Shown piece by piece: positions 16,758 through 24,288 of a DNA stretch of 64,000 bases. Below the pieces are notes generated by a model, which saw only the letters and a program-made list of their open reading frames with translations, ran no database searches and was not told the DNA's origin. How positions within the stretch are numbered: position 1 is the first letter of the stretch; each line of letters starts with the position of its first letter. Location: assembly GCA_051201675.1 (NCBI GenBank), contig CP179212.1, positions 620,001 through 684,000 of the forward strand. Reading direction: 5' to 3'. The translations under genes and the position numbers were made by a program. This stretch comes from HTCC2207 sp002685195 (GTDB lineage Bacteria; Pseudomonadota; Gammaproteobacteria; Pseudomonadales; Porticoccaceae).

Positions 16758-17693
16758 TTGGAAAATAATACTCAAATTAGTGATCAGTACGACGATGAAA
16801 TAGATCTTCGAGAGCTCTTCTCCGTTCTCTGGGCCGGTAAAGTTAAGATCATTGCTATCACCGCTGTCTTTGCTGTTGCCTCTGTGATTTATGCTCTGTC
16901 AGTGCCCAATCAGTACAAGGCGTCTGCGTTGTTGGCGCCTGCACAACAAGAGACAGGAGGACTGTCGGGCGCCCTCGGGCAGCTAGGCGGGCTTGCCTCT
17001 TTGGCTGGGGTGAGTATTGGTGGTGGCGAGAGTAGTGAGTCACAGATCGCTCAAGAGATCATGAAGTCTTGGAGCTTTGTTGAGGGTTTCATCGCTGACA
17101 ATGATCTTGCTGTTGAGGTTTACGCTGCTGAAGGCTGGAGTAGGGTGCCTAATCAATTAAAGATTGATAATGATGTTTATGAAGTAGAAACAAAAAGCTG
17201 GCTGGTTGAAGATGCTCACACTGGTAAAGAAGGACCACCTACGAGCTGGCAGCTATTTGAGGCGTTCTCGGATAAACTTTCCGTGTCCGAAGACAAGAAA
17301 TCTGGCCTTGTGTCTGTCTCCATAGAGTACTATTCCCCGCAGATTGCCAAGCAGTGGCTGGATTTATACATCTTAGCGATTAATAAGCATATGCAAGAGC
17401 GTCAGGTGAAAAAGGTATCAAATAACATAAGCTACCTTGAGGCCCAGATAGGGAAGACCTCCATCGCCGAGATGAGAGAGGTTTTTTATACTATTATTGA
17501 AGAGCAGACCAAGAACAAGATGGTGGCGGAGGCGAGCCCTGACTATGCCTTTGTCGCGGTCAGCCCGAGCATGGTGCCGGAGGAAAAGTCACAGCCTAAA
17601 CGTGCCTTGATCTGTATTTTAGGAACACTGCTCGGTGGTATGTTGTCGGTATTGTTGGTACTAGTAATGCACTACGCGAAAAAGTCTGATTAG
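16758..17693 (+). CDS. wzz: Wzz-family polysaccharide chain-length/co-polymerase protein, no kinase domain
   Basis: 311 residues with the Wzz topology: an N-terminal cytoplasmic DEIDLRELFSVLWAGK leading into TM1 (about 33-52), a large periplasmic domain, and TM2 (about 284-305) preceded by the proline-rich PSMVPEEKSQPKRALI. A Gly/Leu-rich stretch (GGLSGALGQLGGLASLAGVSIGGG) follows TM1, as in many EPS versions. No Walker A or tyrosine-rich tail is present and no separate kinase gene follows, so this is not a Wzc-type BY-kinase. TTG 16758 is the start, with AAGGA at 16745-16749. It probably sets polymer length with the Wzy-like protein at 31301. Confidence 0.9.
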   Translation: MENNTQISDQYDDEIDLRELFSVLWAGKVKIIAITAVFAVASVIYALSVPNQYKASALLAPAQQETGGLSGALGQLGGLASLAGVSIGGGESSESQIAQEIMKSWSFVEGFIADNDLAVEVYAAEGWSRVPNQLKIDNDVYEVETKSWLVEDAHTGKEGPPTSWQLFEAFSDKLSVSEDKKSGLVSVSIEYYSPQIAKQWLDLYILAINKHMQERQVKKVSNNISYLEAQIGKTSIAEMREVFYTIIEEQTKNKMVAEASPDYAFVAVSPSMVPEEKSQPKRALICILGTLLGGMLSVLLVLVMHYAKKSD

Positions 17694-17746
17694 GGTGTAG
17701 AAATTTTTAAAGCGTCTGTTTTACGATGCTCGATTTTATAAAGGGA

Positions 17747-17766
17747 TCATTGATAACGATCAATGA
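17747..17766. promoter_or_regulatory. Perfect 8-bp inverted repeat upstream of the first initiating transferase
   Basis: TCATTGAT-AACG-ATCAATGA, with a third GATCAATGG copy of the right arm at 17806-17814. No T-run follows, so an operator or mRNA structure is more likely than a terminator. Confidence 0.4.
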
Positions 17767-17846
17767 ATAAGACCATTCAAGGATAGATACTCGGTTCAAC
17801 GTTGTGATCAATGGAGACTGTACTATTATCCGTGTCTTGAAAATGT

Positions 17847-18974
17847 ATGACTAAACCCCTTTTCGTGCTCACAGAAAGGGATCTTGCCAAGCTCTCAGTA
17901 ATGATGCTTCTTGCCGTGGTATTCTTCGGGCTGTCTGGCCTGGTGATCATGATACTTCTGCAATGGATCACGCGACAAAGTTATGCCCAGGATGCTGTTG
18001 ATAAGCACGGCATCTCGAAGGTCAGTGCATCACGCCTTGGTGGCGCTGCAATATTTGCAAGCTGGTTAGGCCTGCTGCTAGCGGGCTATTGGAGCGACTA
18101 CTTTGGAGATGCTTTCGGTGGATCGGTGGGCCCTTACTGGGTCGATTGGATCGCCGTTGGGTGCTGTGGTTTTCTTGGCTTAGCTGAAGATTTGCGTAAC
18201 AATTACTTAAGTCCACGGTTTCGGCTGTATGCAGAGTTTGTTATCTTCTCTATCACTATCGGATTGTGGCCGATCTTAATTCCCCTTGATCTCGGTGTTT
18301 CTGGTTTGGATTCCCTTATGGGGTTGCCGCTCATTGGTTGGATGCTGACGGTCATATTCTGTGTGGGATTTGTTAATTCAATTAATATGGCAGACGGGGC
18401 GAACGGGCTTATGGCTGGCGTGATGACTATTGCCTACGGCCTTTTTTACACCAACACCGGCGAGTTTGTGTATGCCGCTATGATGACTGCATGCGCGGTA
18501 TTTACGATCTTCAATGTGATCTCAGGCCGACTCTTTTTGGGAGATGCCGGGGCCTATGGTCTTGGCGCGTCTCTGGCGATTTCGGGGCTGTATCTTTTTT
18601 ATGACGATGTCTTTTCTGCCGCTTTTTTGGCCTGCCTTTTTTCTTATCCCTGTATTGACTTTATCATGACATTAGCCCGTCGCTACAGTGCGGGCCGATC
18701 GATCTTCTTGCCGGATAATGACCACCTGCACAATCGACTCCATTACCACTTCCAGCGCTGGCTGCCCTCAAAAACCTTGGCTAATTCACTAACTGGTGGC
18801 CTGGTGGTGGCCTCATCCTCTGGATTAACTCTATCGGGATATCTAAATCAATGGTGGCCAGTGACTAGCGAGCTTTGGGCCTGGTTATTCTTGTTCCAGT
18901 GCGCTGGCTACGGGGTCGTCTTTTATCTTGCAGGTTTGGGTCGACAAAACTTCCAGTACGAGCTGAGGGTTTAG
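17847..18974 (+). CDS. WecA/MraY-type undecaprenyl-phosphate sugar-1-phosphate transferase, copy 1
   Basis: 375 residues, about 11 membrane segments. It should transfer a sugar-1-phosphate from a nucleotide sugar onto undecaprenyl phosphate, starting repeat-unit assembly at the inner membrane. Family motifs are visible in order: KHGISKVSASRLGG, EDLRNNYLSPRFRL, NMADGANGL (catalytic Asp), LGDAGAYGLG and DNDHLHNR (the HxH-type loop). The acidic pair reads ED rather than DD in all three copies in this locus. No strong ribosome-binding site is seen. Copies 2 and 3 lie at 19159 and 23018; this copy is closest to copy 2. Sugar specificity cannot be read from the sequence. Confidence 0.9.
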   Translation: MTKPLFVLTERDLAKLSVMMLLAVVFFGLSGLVIMILLQWITRQSYAQDAVDKHGISKVSASRLGGAAIFASWLGLLLAGYWSDYFGDAFGGSVGPYWVDWIAVGCCGFLGLAEDLRNNYLSPRFRLYAEFVIFSITIGLWPILIPLDLGVSGLDSLMGLPLIGWMLTVIFCVGFVNSINMADGANGLMAGVMTIAYGLFYTNTGEFVYAAMMTACAVFTIFNVISGRLFLGDAGAYGLGASLAISGLYLFYDDVFSAAFLACLFSYPCIDFIMTLARRYSAGRSIFLPDNDHLHNRLHYHFQRWLPSKTLANSLTGGLVVASSSGLTLSGYLNQWWPVTSELWAWLFLFQCAGYGVVFYLAGLGRQNFQYELRV

Positions 18975-19158
18975 CTTTTATTCAGGTTGTTAGCTCGCAA
19001 TGGCCTCTAGAGGCGTGTCGTGTGATCCTGAGTTGAGATGATGTGGGCGAGTTATCGCTTTACCTGCTAGATAATGATGACTGAAAAAGGTAAACTACCG
19101 AGGAAAATTAAGGCACCTGACAGGACTCGGGTGGTCCTTACCAACAGGGACTTATCTC

Positions 19159-20265
19159 TTGAACTCTTTTACTCTATCCGGGCGCGAGCTCTCAAAACTT
19201 GCGGTGATGTCTCTTTTGGCAACCGCGGCTTTTGGTGTTGGTGGTCTGGTGGTTATCTTGCTTATGCAGTGGATGACGTTACAGAGTTATGCATCAGATG
19301 CTGTGGACAAACATGGAATTGCGGAGGTGCAAGCGTCCCGCCTGGGTGGGGTTGCTCTGGTGTCGGCTGTTCTAATGTCCTTAGCTCTCTTTATTATAAA
19401 CGGTGACTTGGGATCTGAGGCAGTGTCACAGGTTCAGGACAATTGGCCTATTTGGGTCGGCGCGGCCGGATGCTTTGCCCTTGGTTTGGTTGAGGACCTG
19501 CGCAATAATAGCTTATCTCCAAGATTTCGGTTGATCAGCAAGACCTTGGTGCTGGTGATGGTTTTTTTATTAGCGCCGCAATTGATACCCAGTGGTATCG
19601 GATTGCCTGGTGTAGATTGGTTGCTGAGTATTCCTTTTATTGCTTTTGTGATTTGTCTTTTTTTCTCCGTAGGGTTTATTAACGCGGTAAACACGGTTGA
19701 TGGTGCCAATGGTTTGGTGATCGGTATTTTTGTCATTAACTGTTATATATTTACTGCAGAGATGGATGGAATCGCACTCCCGGCTGGCTTGTATGGGGCG
19801 AGTTTATTTTTAATCTTCAATGTAGTCTCGGGGCGTCTGTTTCTGGGGGATGCAGGAGCCTATGGTGTTGGCGCGGCCATGCTGCTCACTGGCCTGACCG
19901 CTTTTAGTGAGGGGGTGGTGTCTCTGCCATTCTTGGCGGTACTGTTTTTCTACCCCTGCGTTGACTTTAGTGCTAGTTTGATTCGACGGCGCATCAATGG
20001 GCAGTCTGTAACGGCGCCAGATAATGATCATCTGCACAATCGTGTTCATGCATACTTCAAATCCGTCTTTAAGTCTAAAAATATGGCAAATTCTGCCACG
20101 GGTTTATCAATAGCTGCAGGTAGCTCAGGGGTGGCGTTGGCAGGCTATGTCGGTGATTTAATCCCGATTTCAAGCAGTCTATGGTTTTTTGTTTTTTTGG
20201 CTCAGTGTGGTCTTTATGGTCTGATTTTTGTAAGCGCTGGCAAAGGTAAAAATAAACCTCAGTAA
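19159..20265 (+). CDS. WecA/MraY-type transferase, copy 2
   Basis: 368 residues, collinear with copy 1 (shared LSKLAVMSLLATAAFG-like start, YASDAVDKHGI, EDLRNNSLSPRFRL, LGDAGAYGVG, DNDHLHNRVH). The catalytic segment reads NTVDGANGL, where copies 1 and 3 have NMADGANGL. The start is TTG 19159 with AGGGA at 19146-19150. It ends the first stretch of the locus, and the ops-containing leader follows. Recent tandem duplication followed by divergence is the simplest explanation; different sugar specificities or one inactive or regulatory copy are possible. Confidence 0.9.
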   Translation: MNSFTLSGRELSKLAVMSLLATAAFGVGGLVVILLMQWMTLQSYASDAVDKHGIAEVQASRLGGVALVSAVLMSLALFIINGDLGSEAVSQVQDNWPIWVGAAGCFALGLVEDLRNNSLSPRFRLISKTLVLVMVFLLAPQLIPSGIGLPGVDWLLSIPFIAFVICLFFSVGFINAVNTVDGANGLVIGIFVINCYIFTAEMDGIALPAGLYGASLFLIFNVVSGRLFLGDAGAYGVGAAMLLTGLTAFSEGVVSLPFLAVLFFYPCVDFSASLIRRRINGQSVTAPDNDHLHNRVHAYFKSVFKSKNMANSATGLSIAAGSSGVALAGYVGDLIPISSSLWFFVFLAQCGLYGLIFVSAGKGKNKPQ

Positions 20266-20338
20266 AAGCCGTACTGGTTATCATTTCTAGATCAAAATCT
20301 TGCTTTTTTATTCATTTATGTTATTTTGTTCATTCTGT

Positions 20339-20363
20339 GAACACCGCTAAGTTTGGCGTGTTC
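20339..20363 (+). promoter_or_regulatory. Inverted repeat in the leader upstream of the ops site
   Basis: GAACAC and GTGTTC arms (6 bp) enclose 13 nt. It sits about 45 nt before the ops element, in the AT-rich region expected to hold the promoter of the regulator-led EPS unit. It may be an operator for the MarR-type regulator encoded next; no experiment supports this. Confidence 0.3.
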
Positions 20364-20407
20364 AGGGCAAGTTCTAATTTTTTGGGTTTTCTGTGTTACA
20401 GAGACCT

Positions 20408-20419
20408 GCGGTAGCCTGC
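20408..20419 (+). promoter_or_regulatory. ops element for RfaH recruitment
   Basis: GCGGTAGCCTGC matches the ops core GGCGGTAGnnTG, including the GC-GGTA-GC self-complementary part that RfaH reads on the non-template strand. It lies 33 nt upstream of the EPS MarR start, in a leader of about 185 bp without coding capacity, exactly where ops elements sit. RfaH is encoded about 11.5 kb upstream. Confidence 0.8.
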
Positions 20420-20451
20420 CTGGCTGATTAGGCCGATACATACTCCTTACT

Positions 20452-20793
20452 ATGACAAACCAAGAGCTCGAATATCGCGCGCTCAAAATTCTTGAGCAGC
20501 AACCCGATCTTACTCAGCGACAGTTGGCTGAGGAGCTGGGTATTAGCTTGGGCAAAACCCATTACTTGGTTAAGTCCTTGATTGATGTGGGCTGGGTCAA
20601 GCTGGATAACTTTCAAAAGTCCGATAACAAGTGGGGCTATGCCTACCTTCTCACGCCCATGGGAATCGCAGAAAAAGCCGCCATCACGGCTCGGTTCTTG
20701 GTAAGAAAAAAGCGTGAATACAACGCGTTACATGATGAAATAGCGCAACTTCAAGAAGAAGTTCGTCAGCAACAAGGTATTGATAATCAATGA
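20452..20793 (+). CDS. EPS-associated MarR-family transcriptional regulator
   Basis: 113 residues. An N-terminal winged helix-turn-helix (about 5-60; LTQRQLAEELGISLGKTHYLVKSLIDVGWVK) is followed by a wing and a C-terminal coiled coil (ARFLVRKKREYNALHDEIAQLQEEV). This small type is found at the head of exopolysaccharide operons and is named EPS-associated MarR. It presumably regulates this locus. It follows the ops leader and overlaps the next gene by 4 nt (ATGA), so the kinase is translated with it. Confidence 0.92.
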   Translation: MTNQELEYRALKILEQQPDLTQRQLAEELGISLGKTHYLVKSLIDVGWVKLDNFQKSDNKWGYAYLLTPMGIAEKAAITARFLVRKKREYNALHDEIAQLQEEVRQQQGIDNQ

Positions 20794-21785
20794 AAAAATA
20801 CGATATTTATGGCATTGGCGCGGCTCTGGTGGATACGGAAGTAGAGGTGTCAGATGATTTCCTGTCAAAGGCCAGTATCGACAAGGGCGTCATGACATTG
20901 GTTGATGAGGCTCGACAGGCTGAGTTGATCGGGTCGCTCTCTGCTCAGGATAGTGCCATGCTTCGCAAGTGCGGTGGATCTGTCTGTAACTCGGTGGTTG
21001 CCGCCAGCAGCTTGGGCGCTCAAGCGTTTTTTAGTGGCAAGGTGGCTGATGATACTGATGGCCAGCTTTATATTGATGACTTAAAAGAGGCTGGTGTCGA
21101 TTTTCATTCTGCAGGCCAGGAGCCAGGCATCACCGGCAAGTGCCTGGTCATGGTGACTGATGATGCTGAGAGAACCATGAACACATTTTTGGGTGCGAGC
21201 GAGGACTTGTCAGCACGAGAGATAGATCAGGCGGCGTTGGTTGATTCAGAGTGGTTTTATGTTGAGGGCTACCTGGTCACCGATGAGGCCAGAACAGCGG
21301 CTACTAAAGCGGCGGTTGAGCTTGCCAAGGCCAGTGGCGTTAAGGTGGCAATCAGTCTGTCAGACCCCTTTGTGGTGTCAGTCTTTGGCGATGCCCTGAG
21401 ACAGGTGATTGGCGATGGTGTGGATCTGATCTTTTGTAACAAGGATGAGGCAACGGTCTTTACCGGTACCGAGACCTTAGACGCGGCGTCAGAAGCACTC
21501 AAGCAGTACACAAAGACCTTCGCCATCACCGATGGCGCTGAGGGTGCCGTCACCTTTGACGGTACCTCTCTTATTCAGTCTGAGGGCGTTAAGGCAGAGG
21601 CGATTGATACTAATGGCGCGGGTGATATGTTTGCAGGGGCCTTCCTGTATGCCATTACCTCGGGCAGGAGTTATGGCTGGGCCGCAAGCCTTGCCAATGA
21701 CTGCGCCGCAAAGGTTGTGGCGAGGTTTGGCCCTCGATTAGATCACGATGACTTTACGTCGATTAAGCAAAGATTTGGTATTTAG
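20790..21785 (+). CDS. PfkB-family kinase (adenosine kinase-like)
   Basis: 331 residues, a ribokinase/PfkB-fold ATP-dependent sugar or nucleoside kinase. It starts YDIYGIGAALVDTEVEV and has the N-terminal signature region GGSVCNSVVAASSLGAQAFFSGKVADD and the C-terminal signature DTNGAGDMFAGAF with the catalytic aspartate. The adenosine-kinase-like branch of this family is often of uncertain substrate. It is coupled to the EPS MarR gene by a 4-nt overlap and followed by galU, so a role in precursor supply or salvage of sugars for EPS is inferred. Fold call strong, substrate not determined. Confidence 0.85.
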   Translation: MKKYDIYGIGAALVDTEVEVSDDFLSKASIDKGVMTLVDEARQAELIGSLSAQDSAMLRKCGGSVCNSVVAASSLGAQAFFSGKVADDTDGQLYIDDLKEAGVDFHSAGQEPGITGKCLVMVTDDAERTMNTFLGASEDLSAREIDQAALVDSEWFYVEGYLVTDEARTAATKAAVELAKASGVKVAISLSDPFVVSVFGDALRQVIGDGVDLIFCNKDEATVFTGTETLDAASEALKQYTKTFAITDGAEGAVTFDGTSLIQSEGVKAEAIDTNGAGDMFAGAFLYAITSGRSYGWAASLANDCAAKVVARFGPRLDHDDFTSIKQRFGI

Positions 21786-21827
21786 ATTACCCTGTACTCA
21801 GAACGTTAATGTTGAGAGTTAAAAGTG

Positions 21828-22724
21828 ATGGTCGCTAAGATAAAAAAAGCAGTCATTCCTGTCGCTGGCCTTGGCACGCGCATGCTGCCTGCGACAAAGG
21901 CTATTCCAAAAGAGCTACTGCCCGTATATGACCGACCGATTATCGAGCACGTGGTCAAGGAGGCCATCGCTGGCGGTATCACTGAGATTATTTTGGTGAC
22001 ACGAAGCGGCAAAGAGGCCATTGAGAATCATTTTGACGCCCACTACGAGCTTGAGCACCGCCTAGAAAAAAAGGGTAAGGAGACTATTCTGGGGTCGGTT
22101 AAGAATATCATCCCCGGCAATGTCAAGGTCACCTCAGTCAGGCAGGCAGACGCGCTGGGCCTGGGCCACGCGGTTCTATGCGCCAAGCACCTTTTGAACG
22201 ATGAGCCCTTTGCGGTATTACTGCCAGATGTTCTGGTCCTTGATCAAGAATCACGAGATAAAAACTACAGTTTTGCCCAGCTGGTGAAGGCCTGGGATGA
22301 GACCGGTGCGGGTCAGGTCATGGTTGAGCGGGTTAACCCAGAGGTGGTTGAGAGTTACGGCATTGCGGACCTTGGTGGAGTGATGCTTGAGCCGTTTAAA
22401 AGTGTCGCCCTAAAGGGCCTGGTTGAAAAGCCATCCCCAGATCATGCCCCCTCCAACTTGGCGGTACTGGGTAGATATGTATTGCCTTCTAAGGTGCTTG
22501 AGCTTCTTGAGGATACAGCGGCTGGTGTGGGTGGTGAGATCCAGCTCACCGATGCTCTGGATACGCTACTGGATACTGACGGGCTAAATGCTTTTGAGAC
22601 GGATGCCGAGATTCATGACTGTGGCAATAAGCAGGGGTTTCTGAGTGCAAACTTGGCGGTGGGTATGAGAGATACTGAGACCAAAATAGTGATTAAAAAA
22701 CTGTTTAAATCAAACACCTGGTAA
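21828..22724 (+). CDS. galU: UTP-glucose-1-phosphate uridylyltransferase
   Basis: Makes UDP-glucose from UTP and glucose-1-phosphate. The nucleotidyltransferase signature is AVIPVAGLGTRMLPATKAIPKE near the N-terminus, followed by the GalU pattern YDRPIIEHVVKEAIAGGI, the metal/nucleotide region LLPDVLVLD, and KGLVEKP. At about 298 residues it has the normal GalU length. ATG 21828 is preferred over the adjacent GTG 21825. It feeds Ugd (24289), GalE (25505) and possibly the glucosyl-initiating transferases in this locus. Confidence 0.95.
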   Translation: MVAKIKKAVIPVAGLGTRMLPATKAIPKELLPVYDRPIIEHVVKEAIAGGITEIILVTRSGKEAIENHFDAHYELEHRLEKKGKETILGSVKNIIPGNVKVTSVRQADALGLGHAVLCAKHLLNDEPFAVLLPDVLVLDQESRDKNYSFAQLVKAWDETGAGQVMVERVNPEVVESYGIADLGGVMLEPFKSVALKGLVEKPSPDHAPSNLAVLGRYVLPSKVLELLEDTAAGVGGEIQLTDALDTLLDTDGLNAFETDAEIHDCGNKQGFLSANLAVGMRDTETKIVIKKLFKSNTW

Positions 22725-22736
22725 GTAGCTAACCCT

Positions 22737-23021
22737 ATGAACAGATTCTCATTGTTATTGCTGGTTGGGATGATTCTGATGCTCTCAGGTATCAGTGGCG
22801 TGTCAAGATTATCTGAGCGGGCCATTGGTTTGGGTTTTGATGGGTCTGTGGTGAGCAATGTTAACGCGCCTGATCGCTTGTTGGTTTTAGGGTTTATAGG
22901 TAGCCGCGTTGCGAGTGAGTTGATTGACCGCGGTGAGTCCACCGTGATTATCAAGGATGAAGGTCGAAGTCTTGCGGATGACAAGATTAACGGCAGAACG
23001 CCCGGAGATGTAGTCAATTGA
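22737..23021 (+). CDS. Small exported or membrane protein of unknown function
   Basis: 94 residues. A hydrophobic N-terminus (MNRFSLLLLVGMILMLSGISGV) acts as signal peptide or anchor, and the rest is short and polar (SRLSERAIGLGFDG ... GRSLADDKINGRTPGDV). It lies 12 bp after galU and overlaps the start of the third transferase gene by 4 nt, so it is very likely a real translated gene. I do not recognise a family. Confidence 0.6.
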   Translation: MNRFSLLLLVGMILMLSGISGVSRLSERAIGLGFDGSVVSNVNAPDRLLVLGFIGSRVASELIDRGESTVIIKDEGRSLADDKINGRTPGDVVN

Positions 23022-24172
23022 GTTCTGTGTCTGATAGCACTAAAAACCCTACCTACAGTCCGAGCAGAGCGACGCTGGCTAAATACGCCGTGATGTCCCT
23101 TTTGGCGTTTTTGAGCTTCGGTTTAACAGGGCTCGGAGCCATGGTTGTGATGTTTGCCCTATCTACCCTGCGTGCGGGTAGGGACTCAGCGTCGTCCCAC
23201 GGTATCAGCTCTCAAAACTCCTCCCGCTTGGGTGGTGTTGCTATTGTGATCACCTTTGTTCTGTTCCTTATTGGTATGGTGCTTTTGAGCTCCTACACCC
23301 CTGGTGTGGTGCGTGATGTGACCTTCCTGCACCTTTGGTCCACGGTCTTTGTGTGTGTGATTTTGGGTGGTGCTGAGGATATCAAGGCTGACCTATTGAG
23401 CCCGTATTTTCGGCTTGTGGTTAAGCTGCTGGTGTTTGGTTTTTTCCTCTGGACGACGCCGAATGTAGTGCCCTCATCCATAGGCGTCCCGGGCATCGAT
23501 TACTTGCTCTCTTTCCCCTTAATTGCCTGGGGTCTTTGCACAGTATTTTGTGTTGGCTTTATCAATGCCTTTAACATGGCGGATGGTGCCAACGGGCTGA
23601 TCCCCGGTGTGGCAACCATCGCTTTTGGGCTATTGTTTTTAGAGTATGGACGTCCTGCTGAGGGTGTGCTGTTCTTTGTGTGTCTGATGTTTTTAATTTT
23701 TAATGTCGTATCGGGCTGGTTCTTTCTCGGAGACATGGGGAGTTATGGCCTTGGTGCCGCGATAGTCTGTTATGGATTGCTGGGTGTGGCCGAGGGAGAC
23801 TTTTCAGCTGGTTTTATGGCGTGCCTTTTTTCCTACCCCTGCGTTGATTTTGTGGTGAGCCTTGTCCGCCGGATGCGCAAAGGGCTGTCACCGTTTCAGG
23901 CTGACAATGGACACCTTCATAACCGGCTGTATCGCTTTTATTCCCAAAAATTTGAGTCACGGGTTACGCCTAACTCATTGACAGGGCTGACAATCAGTGG
24001 TGCCTCATCAGGGGTCTGTTTGATTATTTACGCCCTTGACTGGTTCCCTGTTGAGAGTAATGCCTGGTTTGGTATTTTTGGCCTGCAGTGTGCTGTGTAC
24101 CTCATCACGCTGAGCCGACTAAGGTCCTCACAGATGAATGAGAGTGCGGCGATGAGCGGTGTGTCTGGTTAG
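23018..24172 (+). CDS. WecA/MraY-type transferase, copy 3
   Basis: 384 residues, same architecture as copies 1 and 2 but the most diverged: SHGISSQNSSRLGG, EDIKADLLSPYFRL, NMADGANGL, LGDMGSYGLG and DNGHLHNR. Changes sit in substrate-contact loops (DAGAYG to DMGSYG, DNDH to DNGH), which suggests a different sugar substrate. The TTG start at 23018 overlaps the previous stop, with GGAG at 23004-23007. An intergenic gap of about 116 bp follows before ugd. Confidence 0.9.
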   Translation: MSSVSDSTKNPTYSPSRATLAKYAVMSLLAFLSFGLTGLGAMVVMFALSTLRAGRDSASSHGISSQNSSRLGGVAIVITFVLFLIGMVLLSSYTPGVVRDVTFLHLWSTVFVCVILGGAEDIKADLLSPYFRLVVKLLVFGFFLWTTPNVVPSSIGVPGIDYLLSFPLIAWGLCTVFCVGFINAFNMADGANGLIPGVATIAFGLLFLEYGRPAEGVLFFVCLMFLIFNVVSGWFFLGDMGSYGLGAAIVCYGLLGVAEGDFSAGFMACLFSYPCVDFVVSLVRRMRKGLSPFQADNGHLHNRLYRFYSQKFESRVTPNSLTGLTISGASSGVCLIIYALDWFPVESNAWFGIFGLQCAVYLITLSRLRSSQMNESAAMSGVSG

Positions 24173-24288
24173 CGATAAAGGCTATTATCGATTGTTAGGC
24201 TCAGAAATTATGGATTTCCGGAGTTTCTTGAGTCTATAAAAGAAAAACCAATCATCATTAATATTAACAGTATAAGAGCTTAATCATC

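Noticed and set aside
19074..19406. 110-codon frame overlapping the start of transferase copy 2
   Set aside because: Out-of-frame shadow; copy 2 begins at TTG 19159 with AGGGA and full family motifs.
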